Source of the DNA: a virus
Length of the DNA: 22,636 nucleotides
Direction: 5' to 3' (one strand)
IMG/VR virus record: IMGVR_UViG_3300009024_000077
Coordinates: 1 to 22,636 of that record
Part shown: positions 12,981 to 20,925 of the stretch, piece by piece
How positions within the stretch are numbered: position 1 is the first letter of the stretch
How the letters are laid out: each line of letters opens with the position of its first letter
Translations under genes and position numbers: made by a program
Notes under the pieces: generated by a model
Database searches by the model: none
Told to the model about the DNA's origin: nothing
The model's input: the letters and a program-made list of their open reading frames with translations, nothing else

Positions 12981-13826
12981 ATGGCAATTGGAAAAAATCT
13001 GGGTGCAAACTCACAGAGCTCTAACGACTTTTTGGAGCCACTGGCACCCATTAGCGTAACACCAAGCAACGTGACTGACCGTCCATACAACAATGGTGCG
13101 GTTTCCGTAAGCTTCTCATTGCCTGCTAATTCTCCTGCTGCAACATCCTATACAGTTACAGCAACACAGAGTGGTGAGCCAACTAGGACTGCATCTGGAT
13201 CTTCTTCTCCAATCGTCGTAGAGGGCCTAGCTTCTGCCGTAGACACATTTGTTACAATGATTGCTACAAATGCCTCAGGCGACTCTCCTGTAGCTGATGG
13301 TGGTCAGCTTGTAGTCACAACAGTGCCAGCAACTCCTTCGGCACCAACAGTTACCACACCAGTACCATCAGCTGGAACTAACGTTACTGGAGCAAGCCAG
13401 GATGTTGTAAGCTGGACCACTCCAACAAGCGGTGGTAGTGCCATAACTCAGTATACATGGACATCTTCAGATGGAAAGACTGGAACTACAACATCTAACT
13501 CTGTTACCGTAGATCAAGAGGGTGGAACTGCTCAAACCTATCAGGTACGTGCTGAAAACGCCAATGGTGTTGGAGTTTATTCTGCAAATTCAGCAAGCAT
13601 AACTACTTTTGGATTTACTCCATTTAGCTTTGTACCATTTGGAAACTTTGGCTTTGTACCATTTAGCTTTGTGCCATTCGGAAACTTTAGCTTCGTGCCA
13701 TTTAGCTTTGTACCATTCAACAACTTTGCATTTACACCATTCAACTTTGTTCCATTTGGAAACTTTGCATTTACACCATTCAACTTTGTTCCATTTTCCT
13801 TTACGCCAAGAGTACGTGCTGTATAG
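12981..13826 (+). CDS. FN3-like protein with Phe-Pro 13-residue tandem repeats
   Basis: The product is 281 residues. Two FN3-like domains (about 22-115 and 118-209) have the usual strands, for example TSYTVTATQSG and TYQVRAENANG. From 211 to 274 there are five tandem copies, the last cut short, of a 13-residue unit x-F-(T/V)-P-F-(S/N)-F-V-P-F-(G/N)-N-F. About half the residues in the unit are Phe. A basic TPRVRAV end follows. I know of no described function for such a tail; a hydrophobic, self-associating or membrane- or wall-inserting adhesive tip is conceivable. The repeat is in frame and uses the same codons as the rest of the gene. AGGAGA sits about 11 bases before the ATG. Confidence 0.8.
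   Translation: MAIGKNLGANSQSSNDFLEPLAPISVTPSNVTDRPYNNGAVSVSFSLPANSPAATSYTVTATQSGEPTRTASGSSSPIVVEGLASAVDTFVTMIATNASGDSPVADGGQLVVTTVPATPSAPTVTTPVPSAGTNVTGASQDVVSWTTPTSGGSAITQYTWTSSDGKTGTTTSNSVTVDQEGGTAQTYQVRAENANGVGVYSANSASITTFGFTPFSFVPFGNFGFVPFSFVPFGNFSFVPFSFVPFNNFAFTPFNFVPFGNFAFTPFNFVPFSFTPRVRAV
13611..13802 (+). repeat. 39-bp coding tandem repeat, five copies
   Basis: The copies lie at 13611-13649, 13650-13688, 13689-13727, 13728-13766 and 13767-13802 (partial). Each encodes one 13-residue F-x-P-F unit. The last two copies are identical over their first 30 bases, suggesting recent duplication. Each unit also contains two ~6-residue half-repeats built on xPF. Confidence 0.9.
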
Positions 13827-13836
13827 TAAACCTTTA

Positions 13837-13845
13837 TGCTATAAT
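13837..13845 (+). promoter_or_regulatory. extended -10 TGCTATAAT before 13879
   Basis: The predicted +1 is about 13852, with a second TATAAT at 13853-13858. The leader contains GGAGGAGG almost touching the ATG at 13879, so initiation is Shine-Dalgarno-type with unusually short spacing. Confidence 0.6.
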
Positions 13846-13878
13846 TGTTTTATATAATTACAGTAGAATGGAGGAGGA

Positions 13879-14544
13879 ATGCAGGAGCATCCTCAGTATG
13901 ACCCAAGAATAAGCAAGAGTCACTCTTCCCAACCACATAGGTTCTTCGAGAAAAATGTGGGCAACAACCTTACAGAGTTATCAGAAGCTTTGCTAGATAG
14001 GTATGGAAGAATCGAGCGTGCAGAGCTTGAGGGGGTAACTCCAGTGACAGATAGTGACTACTGGAAAGAATCTAATAGTGTATCCACTATGAAGTGGAGA
14101 CAGTATAATGTATTTCAATTTTACATTCCAGGAATACGAAAGCTTTACGATGCAGTCAGCGAAATGGTTCATGAAGCTTGTGAATACTATGAGATAGACT
14201 TTGATGAACAACAGTACATGATTCAGGGTTGGTTTAATGTAAACTACTCTAAAAAGGGCAGACTAGACTGGCATGATCACTCACCTGTTGGTGCACCATT
14301 CTTTCATGGCTACTACGCCGTATCTGCAGAACCATCTGAAACTCACTACTATACATTCGGTGAGCACAAGATTAACAACAACGTAAATAATAAGGCCATA
14401 TTGTCAGAGATGGGGCACTCACACGCCATGGCCGACTGGGACTGGGACGGACCAAGAATAACGGTAGCCTATGATGTATCGCCGCTATCTTCATTAGAAG
14501 GTTTAGGCCCAGAGGATGAACAGCATTGGACTCCTCTTCGATGA
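13879..14544 (+). CDS. putative 2OG-Fe(II) oxygenase (PF13759-like)
   Basis: The product is 221 residues. The C-terminal half has the arrangement of the phage 2OG-Fe(II) oxygenase group that reads G-W-F-N-x-N ... H-x-H ... G-Y-Y-x-V ... H ... R-I-x-x-x-Y. Here that is QGWFNVNY (116-123), WHDH (H132, H134), FHGYYAVSA, GHSH (H180, H182) and RITVAYDV (R193). A metal-binding double-stranded beta-helix is likely. The first iron-ligand motif is H-x-H rather than H-x-D, and which residue coordinates is unclear. Sequence similarity to the oxygenase at 486 is weak. The start at 13879 is used; the ATG at 13868 is out of frame. The gene overlaps the Cys-rich mini-gene by ATGA. Confidence 0.7.
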   Translation: MQEHPQYDPRISKSHSSQPHRFFEKNVGNNLTELSEALLDRYGRIERAELEGVTPVTDSDYWKESNSVSTMKWRQYNVFQFYIPGIRKLYDAVSEMVHEACEYYEIDFDEQQYMIQGWFNVNYSKKGRLDWHDHSPVGAPFFHGYYAVSAEPSETHYYTFGEHKINNNVNNKAILSEMGHSHAMADWDWDGPRITVAYDVSPLSSLEGLGPEDEQHWTPLR

Positions 14545-14678
14545 AAGCACTTCTATGTAAGTTAAGAGGGCATAAGGTATCAATAAATCAATGCCCAGTG
14601 ACTGGAATTAAGGCTTATAGCTGTAATGCTTGTGGACCATTAGACAAGCATGAAAAAAGCAAAATGTCCTTCAACTAA
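14541..14678 (+). CDS. 45-residue Cys-rich zinc-ribbon-like mini-protein
   Basis: The ATG overlaps the TGA of the oxygenase gene (ATGA), a standard coupling arrangement. The product starts MKALLCKLRGHK and has C6, C18 and a C28-N-A-C31-G knuckle, suggesting a four-cysteine metal site. It resembles short phage proteins of the DUF1660 kind (M-x-x-L-L-C-K-x-x-G-H-K then a C-x-x-C-G), from memory. Function is unknown. It is basic and may bind nucleic acid or act with the oxygenase. Confidence 0.65.
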   Translation: MKALLCKLRGHKVSINQCPVTGIKAYSCNACGPLDKHEKSKMSFN

Positions 14679-14687
14679 TGGTATAAT
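14679..14687 (+). promoter_or_regulatory. extended -10 TGGTATAAT before 14717
   Basis: This is a perfect extended -10 just after the stop of the mini-gene. The predicted +1 is about 14694, giving a ~23-nt leader with AGGAGA before the TTG start. Confidence 0.65.
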
Positions 14688-14716
14688 AGGTTAGATATCT
14701 ATTAGGAGAACTAACC

Positions 14717-15793
14717 TTGACAGTTCAAAGAATTACCCTTAGGCGTGGAACCGCCGAGCAGTGGACTACCGCTAACCCAGTTCTGGAATTTGGAGAGCTT
14801 GGTGTTGAGATCAGGCCAGACGGTACTACTGGATTTAAAATGGGCGATAGCTCTACTACATGGACAGACCTTCCTTATTTTGAAAGTGGTAGCTTTGCAG
14901 ACTTTCTTCTTGCATCAGCTGTAGGAGAAAACGATGGAGTTGCATCATTGGATTCCAATGGCCAAGTGCCACTAACTCAGCTAGCTAATGCTGTAGCTAA
15001 GATTAACACAGAATTAAATACCCACAACTCAGACACAACATTGGTTCATGGGATTGCAGATACTTCCAGGCTAGCAACTATAGACTATGTCGATAGTGTC
15101 GCAGCAGGAATCGTAACAAAACCTGCTGTTGAAGCAGCAACTACTACTGCCCTAGATACCACGTATGATAACGGTGCACTTGGTGTTGGTGCAACCCTTA
15201 CCTCTAACTCAAATGGTGAGTGGCCAGGCCTAGATGATTTGACAACTGGGTGGAACCAGTACGATGGAATTTTGGTAAAAGATCAGACAAATTCAGCAGA
15301 AAATGGTCGCTATGTCCTGCTTGACTCTGGATCATCATCAACACCATGGGTTCTTAGAAGGTGTAGTCTTTGCGACACAGCAGACGAAATACCAGGAATG
15401 TATCTTTTCGTAAAATATGGAACTCTTAATGCAGGTGCTGGATATGTAGCCTTAGTAGATAATCCAAGCACATTTACTGTAGGAACAGATAGTATAACTA
15501 TGACGCAATTTGCTGGAGGGCTATCTGTTACGCCAGGAGTTGGAATCGTTGTTAATGGAACACAAATTTCAATTGACCAAGCAGTAGTTGCAAAGCTAGC
15601 AGACCCAACTTTTACTGGCACTCTATCTGCTAATGCAATATCAGCATCAAGCGTAAACGCTACGTCAATTACTGGCTCCCTAACTGGTACAGCAAGCAAT
15701 GCCTCAAAGATTAACAATAGGTCTTTATTTGTTCAATCTACTCAGCCTACAAGCGGCATGGTATCTGGGGATATTTGGGTTAAGACAGCTTAG
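14717..15793 (+). CDS. tail fibre with Mtd-like N-terminus, TTG start
   Basis: The product is 358 residues. The N-terminal domain (LRRGTAEQWTTANPVL, GFKMGDSSTTW; 7-50) matches that of 11295. Next come a DGVASLDSNGQVP element, one VHGIADTS repeat, and a central module (about 130-260) with YDGILVKDQTNSAENGRYVL, a repeat common in phage fibres. Then PTFTGTLSANAIS, and a C-terminal tag FVQSTQPTSGMVSGDIWV that parallels the end of the fibre at 4644. TTG is taken as the start because AGGAGA lies 8 bases upstream and the RRGT domain begins directly after it. It is followed 8 bp later by its partner, as 4644 is by 5410. Confidence 0.85.
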   Translation: MTVQRITLRRGTAEQWTTANPVLEFGELGVEIRPDGTTGFKMGDSSTTWTDLPYFESGSFADFLLASAVGENDGVASLDSNGQVPLTQLANAVAKINTELNTHNSDTTLVHGIADTSRLATIDYVDSVAAGIVTKPAVEAATTTALDTTYDNGALGVGATLTSNSNGEWPGLDDLTTGWNQYDGILVKDQTNSAENGRYVLLDSGSSSTPWVLRRCSLCDTADEIPGMYLFVKYGTLNAGAGYVALVDNPSTFTVGTDSITMTQFAGGLSVTPGVGIVVNGTQISIDQAVVAKLADPTFTGTLSANAISASSVNATSITGSLTGTASNASKINNRSLFVQSTQPTSGMVSGDIWVKTA

Positions 15794-15801
15794 GGGATTC
15801 T

Positions 15802-17346
15802 ATGGCTGGAACAAGTGGTAGCGAAACATCAGCTGCAGGTGTTGGTGGATATAAGATTAAAACAGACTGGTCAACTGTTATTATAGATGCTAACGGATCT
15901 CCTCGCCCTACAGCAAGAACTACAGTCAGAACGTATGTTATTGCACCAAGCAATAACTACTTTACTAACTACACCATAACTAGCTCTATAAAGGTTGGAA
16001 GCGTCACCCTGGCGTCAGCATCTCAACAGTATAGTACTAGTTACAATGCAACGCTACTTCTAGTTGAGAGCGTAGATAGAGACACTGACTATGCCTCAAA
16101 TAGCGGTGGCACCTGGACAAAATCTTGGACAGTAGATGTCTCTGTAGATGGTAGCGGAACCAGTTCCGTTGTTCCTCAAAATATGACGCAGTCTTTAAGC
16201 GTTCCATTTGCCAATGTATATACCGTCAGCTATGACGCTAATGGTGGATCTGTTTCAACATCATCTATTAGGGCTGGATCAGGAGATGGAGTAACCCTGC
16301 CCACCCCCAGCAGAACTGGATATACATTTAACGGATGGTACAGTGCAGCATCTGGAGGAAGCTATCGTGGTGGGGCTGGCAGCTATTTTGCTGTAACCTC
16401 AACACAAACTTTATATGCTCAGTGGACTATATCAACACCAGCACCTGTTTTCTGGGATACAACGCTCGGTGATTATTCTTATGGTGCATATAATAGTTCC
16501 AACAGGGTTCAGGCGTACGACACAAACTCTTATTCATGGACCAGCAAGCCGTCCTGGGCTACTGGAGGAACAAATGGATACCTTTCAGGAACACCAAACC
16601 AATCTGGCACTTTCTATTGGTCAGTAACTGCAATTGGAGATGGTGGATCAACCCCACTTAATGGAAGTAGCTACGTATATTACCCAATACCTTCCTGGTC
16701 AGATTCATCCATGGGATCATCTCTTCGTAGAGGAACATACTACAATGACTCAGTTTCTGCAACCATAGCCGATAGCTCAGCTATAACATACTCTTCTTCT
16801 GTGGTCAGCGGATCTTTAGTGTCTGGACTGAGCTTGGGTACAAACTCATTATCTGGTACTCCAACATCTTATGGATCTTTTACTGTAAGATTTTATGCAA
16901 GCAATTCAGATGGTGGTGCAACATCAATAGATAGAGCATTTACAGTGAGTGACTATTTTCCAGTATGGTCAGATCAGACAGTTTCAAGCGGAAACTATTC
17001 AGTAGGGCAGGCCTACTCTGACTCTGTCAGTGCAATAGATGCTGCATACTACTCAGTATCTGGAACTCTTCCACCTGGAATAACACTGAATGTATCAACT
17101 GGACTACTGTCTGGATCTTTTACAGCATCTGGAACATACGTCTTCACTATCAGAGCATATAACAACACAAGCGAGTATATTTCTACACCTACATACACAA
17201 TGACAGTCTCTGATATCGGAGGCAGGGTATATGTCTTCAATGGATCTATCTGGGAAGAAAAAGATATGATGTTCTATAACGGTAACTGGAACACACGTGG
17301 AACAGTATATTACTATGATGGGTCGCAGTGGCAAAAATCAATATAG
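15802..17346 (+). CDS. adhesin-like fibre with InlB B-repeat and He_PIG domains
   Basis: The product is 514 residues. Residues 1-138 are an unrecognised beta domain. Residues 139-209 are a clear Listeria-Bacteroides (Flg_new/InlB B) repeat: VSYDANGGS, TPSRTGYTFNGWY, TLYAQWT. Three He_PIG-type Ig domains follow (about 213-295, 296-385 and 390-475) with GTPN/GTPT turns and a LPPGI motif. The C-terminus has three aromatic-N/D-G-x-W tags (YVFNGSIWEE, MFYNGNWN, YYYDGSQWQ). The architecture parallels 5410-6897, with the B-repeat where FN3 is in that protein. It is probably an extracellular receptor-binding or adhesion protein on the virion. Confidence 0.85.
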   Translation: MAGTSGSETSAAGVGGYKIKTDWSTVIIDANGSPRPTARTTVRTYVIAPSNNYFTNYTITSSIKVGSVTLASASQQYSTSYNATLLLVESVDRDTDYASNSGGTWTKSWTVDVSVDGSGTSSVVPQNMTQSLSVPFANVYTVSYDANGGSVSTSSIRAGSGDGVTLPTPSRTGYTFNGWYSAASGGSYRGGAGSYFAVTSTQTLYAQWTISTPAPVFWDTTLGDYSYGAYNSSNRVQAYDTNSYSWTSKPSWATGGTNGYLSGTPNQSGTFYWSVTAIGDGGSTPLNGSSYVYYPIPSWSDSSMGSSLRRGTYYNDSVSATIADSSAITYSSSVVSGSLVSGLSLGTNSLSGTPTSYGSFTVRFYASNSDGGATSIDRAFTVSDYFPVWSDQTVSSGNYSVGQAYSDSVSAIDAAYYSVSGTLPPGITLNVSTGLLSGSFTASGTYVFTIRAYNNTSEYISTPTYTMTVSDIGGRVYVFNGSIWEEKDMMFYNGNWNTRGTVYYYDGSQWQKSI

Positions 17347-17351
17347 TAGTA

Positions 17352-17360
17352 TGGTAGAAT
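17352..17360 (+). promoter_or_regulatory. extended -10 TGGTAGAAT before 17375
   Basis: The predicted +1 is about 17367, inside the GGTAGGAG Shine-Dalgarno. The mRNA would begin GGAG and have a leader of only ~8 nt before the ATG at 17375. Confidence 0.55.
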
Positions 17361-17374
17361 AAGGTAGGAGAAAA

Positions 17375-20300
17375 ATGTCACAACCATCTAATCTTTATGC
17401 AGAGAAAGTGTTTTCAGAACACCCAGTGGCATTGTGGGCTCTTGACGACCAAGTAGATTTCTTATCCTTCCTATCGTCAGCTGACAAAAAAATGTCTTCC
17501 TGGTCAATCAGCGGTGGGGAGTCATCTCTAGAGAGCCTTTCTGGTATAGCTAGACCGACAGAGTCACCAACAGTAAGGCTAGACGTCCAGGCATCAGATC
17601 AGTTAGTTGCAACTAGTAATGGAATTATTAGCCCTGTCTTGATGGATCAGAGTAAAGAAAACTTTAATATATCAACGTACGTTTACTCTCAGAATTCAGC
17701 AATCACATCTATTGATATTGGCTACGAATATACTGATGGTAGTGTAATACAGGTACTGGAAAACTTTTCAATATCTGGCACTGGAGTTTGGGCATTTTTA
17801 TCTAAGACCTTTGACATGCCAGATACAAATGAGCCATTAAGGTTGGTGGTAAGGGTCAATGCTTCTTCTATTGGGGACTATGCATTGTTTATTAATGGAA
17901 TTTCATTTTCACAGTGGAGTGAAAACCAAAACACAAAAACCTCTGGAACTTCAGGAACAAGTCTTTATTCCCTCGCCCCAAGCATAGCCATCGCTGACCA
18001 GCCAGCAATTGAAGCTCCTGCATATGGTCTAAAAAGCAGTCCTGGATACTATCTAGCATCCGATAGCAGCTTGTTGTCGTATAACGATGGACTACCAATT
18101 GTGTATGGTTCATCAAATGCAACTAAAATTAGACAAAGTGATTATGGACCATCTCTCGTACTTCCAGGCTTCGGATTCTTAAATGATGTTGGTAGAAATA
18201 AGAACATGACTTTAGAGACATGGATTCGGGTTTCTACTTCGTCCTATACTCCAACAAGAATTTTAGGACCAATAGGTTCAGATGACGGACTATATGTAGA
18301 TGGCCAATTTCTAACATTTAAGCTAGATAACCAGACAATGTCTCACTTTGTTGGAAGCTGGGGAAGACCAATGTTGGTTCACATTAGAGTAATTAGAAAC
18401 TCTGTGTCAATGCTCATCAACGGGGAGCTAACATCTTCAATGACGATAGATACTGATACGGTGACACTGCCAAGCTCAGACAATAACACTCTTTCATCTC
18501 TTTACTATGGCAAAAACCAGGACTGGATAGGATTTTATGGGAGCAACGACCTATTGTATTTTGACATTGAGTCACCAGCCATATATCCATACTCTGTTCC
18601 AGAAATAGTTGCAAAAAGAAGGTTTGTGTATGGACAGGGGGTAGAGTACCCAGAAAGCAATAATAGCTCATTCGGAGGGTCCTCAGCCATCATTGACTAC
18701 AGAAATGCTGGATACGCAAATAACTACTTATACCCAGACATGGGTAGGTGGAACCAGGGAGTCGTAGAGAATCTATCTGTTGATGATAACGTCTTAACAT
18801 CACCAGAATATCCTCTGCCAGAAATTATACTTAATAACACAGACAGAGAGTCGTGGCTAGAATCTAATCTCTCTGCTAACAACGACTCCACTGACCCAAG
18901 AAAGTTCATAAATCTATCCTTAGATAACTCAGATGGAGGATATCTATTCTTCAATAGTCTGGCAGTGCTTAGGCAAGATCTTAAAGCACTTTACGTTGTT
19001 TTTAGATCCACAGAAGACTCTGACCAGACCATTCTTAAAATTGAAGATTCTGTAACTAAAAACTTTTTTAGCATTACTATCACTGGTACAGAAATTGTAT
19101 ATACTTTGAAGTATGGAGCTAACATCACAACGGTAACTTCTGAGTCACAGCATACAGTTGGATTGGCCACCACTGCAGGCATTGATATTGACAAGTTCTC
19201 TTCTGTATATGGTTCTAACATTGCTACATTCTTTGGAGCCAAGAGTACTCTAAAGATGTACGTAGGAGATGAGCCAGATTTTTCAAGTACATTTACTGGA
19301 AAGATATATCGTGTAGGACTATCTACAAAAAGAAACCTACAAAAAATATCTCAATACTTCAATAGCAGTGGAACGGTTGCAAACATAGAAAACGTTTTCG
19401 ACCAGTATGATAGTGCAACAGAGCTATCTGGTGGAGCATATGATACAGAAATAACAGACTTTTTAGATGGTGGAGACCCAACATCATTTATAGCTAGTCA
19501 GCTTTATACTCATACAGCAAGCTATACGGTATCACCAAGGGAGTACCTGGGGTATTTTGACATAGATATTGCAATAGATGCTTCTTGGCAAGACTATATT
19601 CCACTTCAGTACTTTGCTAAAACAATAACCGACGGCTCAGGTCAGTCATCGTATAGGCTAGATTATCTACAACTAAATGTTGACAACCCAATTGTGTATA
19701 CACAAGCTGGCAATAGCTTTAACACTGATGGCTCTCCAGTCAGAACATATCTGTCTTTTCAATATATGGGAAGTAACCCCAACAGCCTATCTGAGAGCAT
19801 ACCAAATGCATTGCCAGCACCTGTAGATAAAGTAATTCAGCCAGGATTAGAATGGACTAATACCAGGTATGAGTTTGTAGACGGAACCGTTGTCTTCCCT
19901 CCAGAAGGCCAAGACTTCTCCAAAATAGCTTTGGTAGTTCATATAGACGCTATCATCCCTGGAATTCAAAGCTCTAAGGTAATGATTAAGTCACTGCAGA
20001 TAGCTTCTCAGGTAAACGAGGTGTACAAACAAACACCAGTTGGAACTAAGCTTGGTAATGATGTGTACCCTTATGTAAAGAGTGGCATCTATAATGACTA
20101 TAAGGCAAAAAATCCAATACAAATTTATAAGGGCACAAGCCCATACCTATACCTGACCGATGATGGAGGAATCAGGTTACTGGGCAGCACAGCCACTGAT
20201 CGTGGAATCATGTTCCCAGTAAATCCAGAAAAGTCATTGTCTTATCGTGTCGGTGGCATCCAGCTATTTGCCAAGTATAACTATTCATCATTTCCGCAGG

Positions 20301-20908
20301 TAGCAGAAAAGATTCTGGAGATAGAGTCGTATAGAAAAACTATCTATGCTTATGTAGTTGCAGACAATACGTCTGGATCAAGAGGTAGGATATTCTTCAC
20401 CGATGACTTGGGAGAGGCTGTTGGAGGTCTTTCTCTTTATGTAAATGGAAATCTTGTATCTTCGGGATACTTATTGCCAAACGAGTGGGCAGTGCTTTCC
20501 ATTCAGTCAGCGGAAAGCCTAAACTTTGACTCATTTACTGGAAACATAAAGCTAGTTGGAAATCTATCTGTTGACTCTGTAGCTTCCTACAGGATCACAT
20601 CTGATAAGACTGGTATTACAAATAAGTTTAGAACATGGGCAGAGCTAGAAAGCATTCTCGATGCTGAGGGAATTAATCCAGCAACATGGGAAGACTTTCT
20701 TTCACAAGTTCCAGCTATTACTTGGGAAAATGTATTGTATATACCAACAACAAAACGGTATTTAATTGATTTAGTAGCAATATATAAAGCTTACATAGGC
20801 ACAAACAAGTTTATTGTTGGAGATTCTAGCACTTTGTCCTTTAAAAATTATGCTTATCGTGGATATATTGGTGCAGAATGGAACACAAAGGTTGTTTCTC
20901 CAGTTTAA
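17375..20908 (+). CDS. large minor tail protein with LamG-like domains
   Basis: The product is 1177 residues, the largest in the window. The N-terminus LYAEKVFSEHPVALWALDD (7-25) resembles the start of LamG-type actinophage minor tail proteins. Residues 40-185 look like a carbohydrate-binding jelly roll (FNISTYVYS, LRLVVRVNA, ALFINGISFS). Residues 262-415 form a good LamG/concanavalin-like domain (MTLETWIRVS, HIRVIRNSVSMLINGEL, IYPYSVPE). A second, weaker one appears around 490-660. The rest is beta-rich and unrecognised, ending in an Arg/Trp-rich region near AELESILDAEG. It is likely a cell-wall-glycan-binding tail tip protein. The start is supported by GGTAGGAG a few bases upstream. Confidence 0.85.
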   Translation: MSQPSNLYAEKVFSEHPVALWALDDQVDFLSFLSSADKKMSSWSISGGESSLESLSGIARPTESPTVRLDVQASDQLVATSNGIISPVLMDQSKENFNISTYVYSQNSAITSIDIGYEYTDGSVIQVLENFSISGTGVWAFLSKTFDMPDTNEPLRLVVRVNASSIGDYALFINGISFSQWSENQNTKTSGTSGTSLYSLAPSIAIADQPAIEAPAYGLKSSPGYYLASDSSLLSYNDGLPIVYGSSNATKIRQSDYGPSLVLPGFGFLNDVGRNKNMTLETWIRVSTSSYTPTRILGPIGSDDGLYVDGQFLTFKLDNQTMSHFVGSWGRPMLVHIRVIRNSVSMLINGELTSSMTIDTDTVTLPSSDNNTLSSLYYGKNQDWIGFYGSNDLLYFDIESPAIYPYSVPEIVAKRRFVYGQGVEYPESNNSSFGGSSAIIDYRNAGYANNYLYPDMGRWNQGVVENLSVDDNVLTSPEYPLPEIILNNTDRESWLESNLSANNDSTDPRKFINLSLDNSDGGYLFFNSLAVLRQDLKALYVVFRSTEDSDQTILKIEDSVTKNFFSITITGTEIVYTLKYGANITTVTSESQHTVGLATTAGIDIDKFSSVYGSNIATFFGAKSTLKMYVGDEPDFSSTFTGKIYRVGLSTKRNLQKISQYFNSSGTVANIENVFDQYDSATELSGGAYDTEITDFLDGGDPTSFIASQLYTHTASYTVSPREYLGYFDIDIAIDASWQDYIPLQYFAKTITDGSGQSSYRLDYLQLNVDNPIVYTQAGNSFNTDGSPVRTYLSFQYMGSNPNSLSESIPNALPAPVDKVIQPGLEWTNTRYEFVDGTVVFPPEGQDFSKIALVVHIDAIIPGIQSSKVMIKSLQIASQVNEVYKQTPVGTKLGNDVYPYVKSGIYNDYKAKNPIQIYKGTSPYLYLTDDGGIRLLGSTATDRGIMFPVNPEKSLSYRVGGIQLFAKYNYSSFPQVAEKILEIESYRKTIYAYVVADNTSGSRGRIFFTDDLGEAVGGLSLYVNGNLVSSGYLLPNEWAVLSIQSAESLNFDSFTGNIKLVGNLSVDSVASYRITSDKTGITNKFRTWAELESILDAEGINPATWEDFLSQVPAITWENVLYIPTTKRYLIDLVAIYKAYIGTNKFIVGDSSTLSFKNYAYRGYIGAEWNTKVVSPV

Positions 20909-20910
20909 TG

Positions 20911-20919
20911 TGGTATACT
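20911..20919 (+). promoter_or_regulatory. extended -10 TGGTATACT, leaderless start at 20926
   Basis: TATACT (20914-20919) with TGG in front ends 7 nt before the ATG at 20926. It fixes that ATG as the start rather than upstream in-frame codons inside the LamG gene, and opens the transcription unit that includes the portal gene. Confidence 0.7.
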
Positions 20920-20925
20920 AGTGTC

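Noticed and set aside
13577-13783. Minus-strand ORF rich in NGTKLNG repeats
   Set aside because: It is the antisense reading of the 39-bp Phe-Pro coding repeat. It has no promoter or Shine-Dalgarno, and the plus frame belongs to a well-supported gene.
11295-15793. Diversity-generating retroelement, suggested by the Mtd-like N-termini
   Set aside because: No reverse transcriptase gene and no template/variable repeat pair with adenine-specific differences is visible. The shared domain is the attachment end, not the variable C-type lectin.
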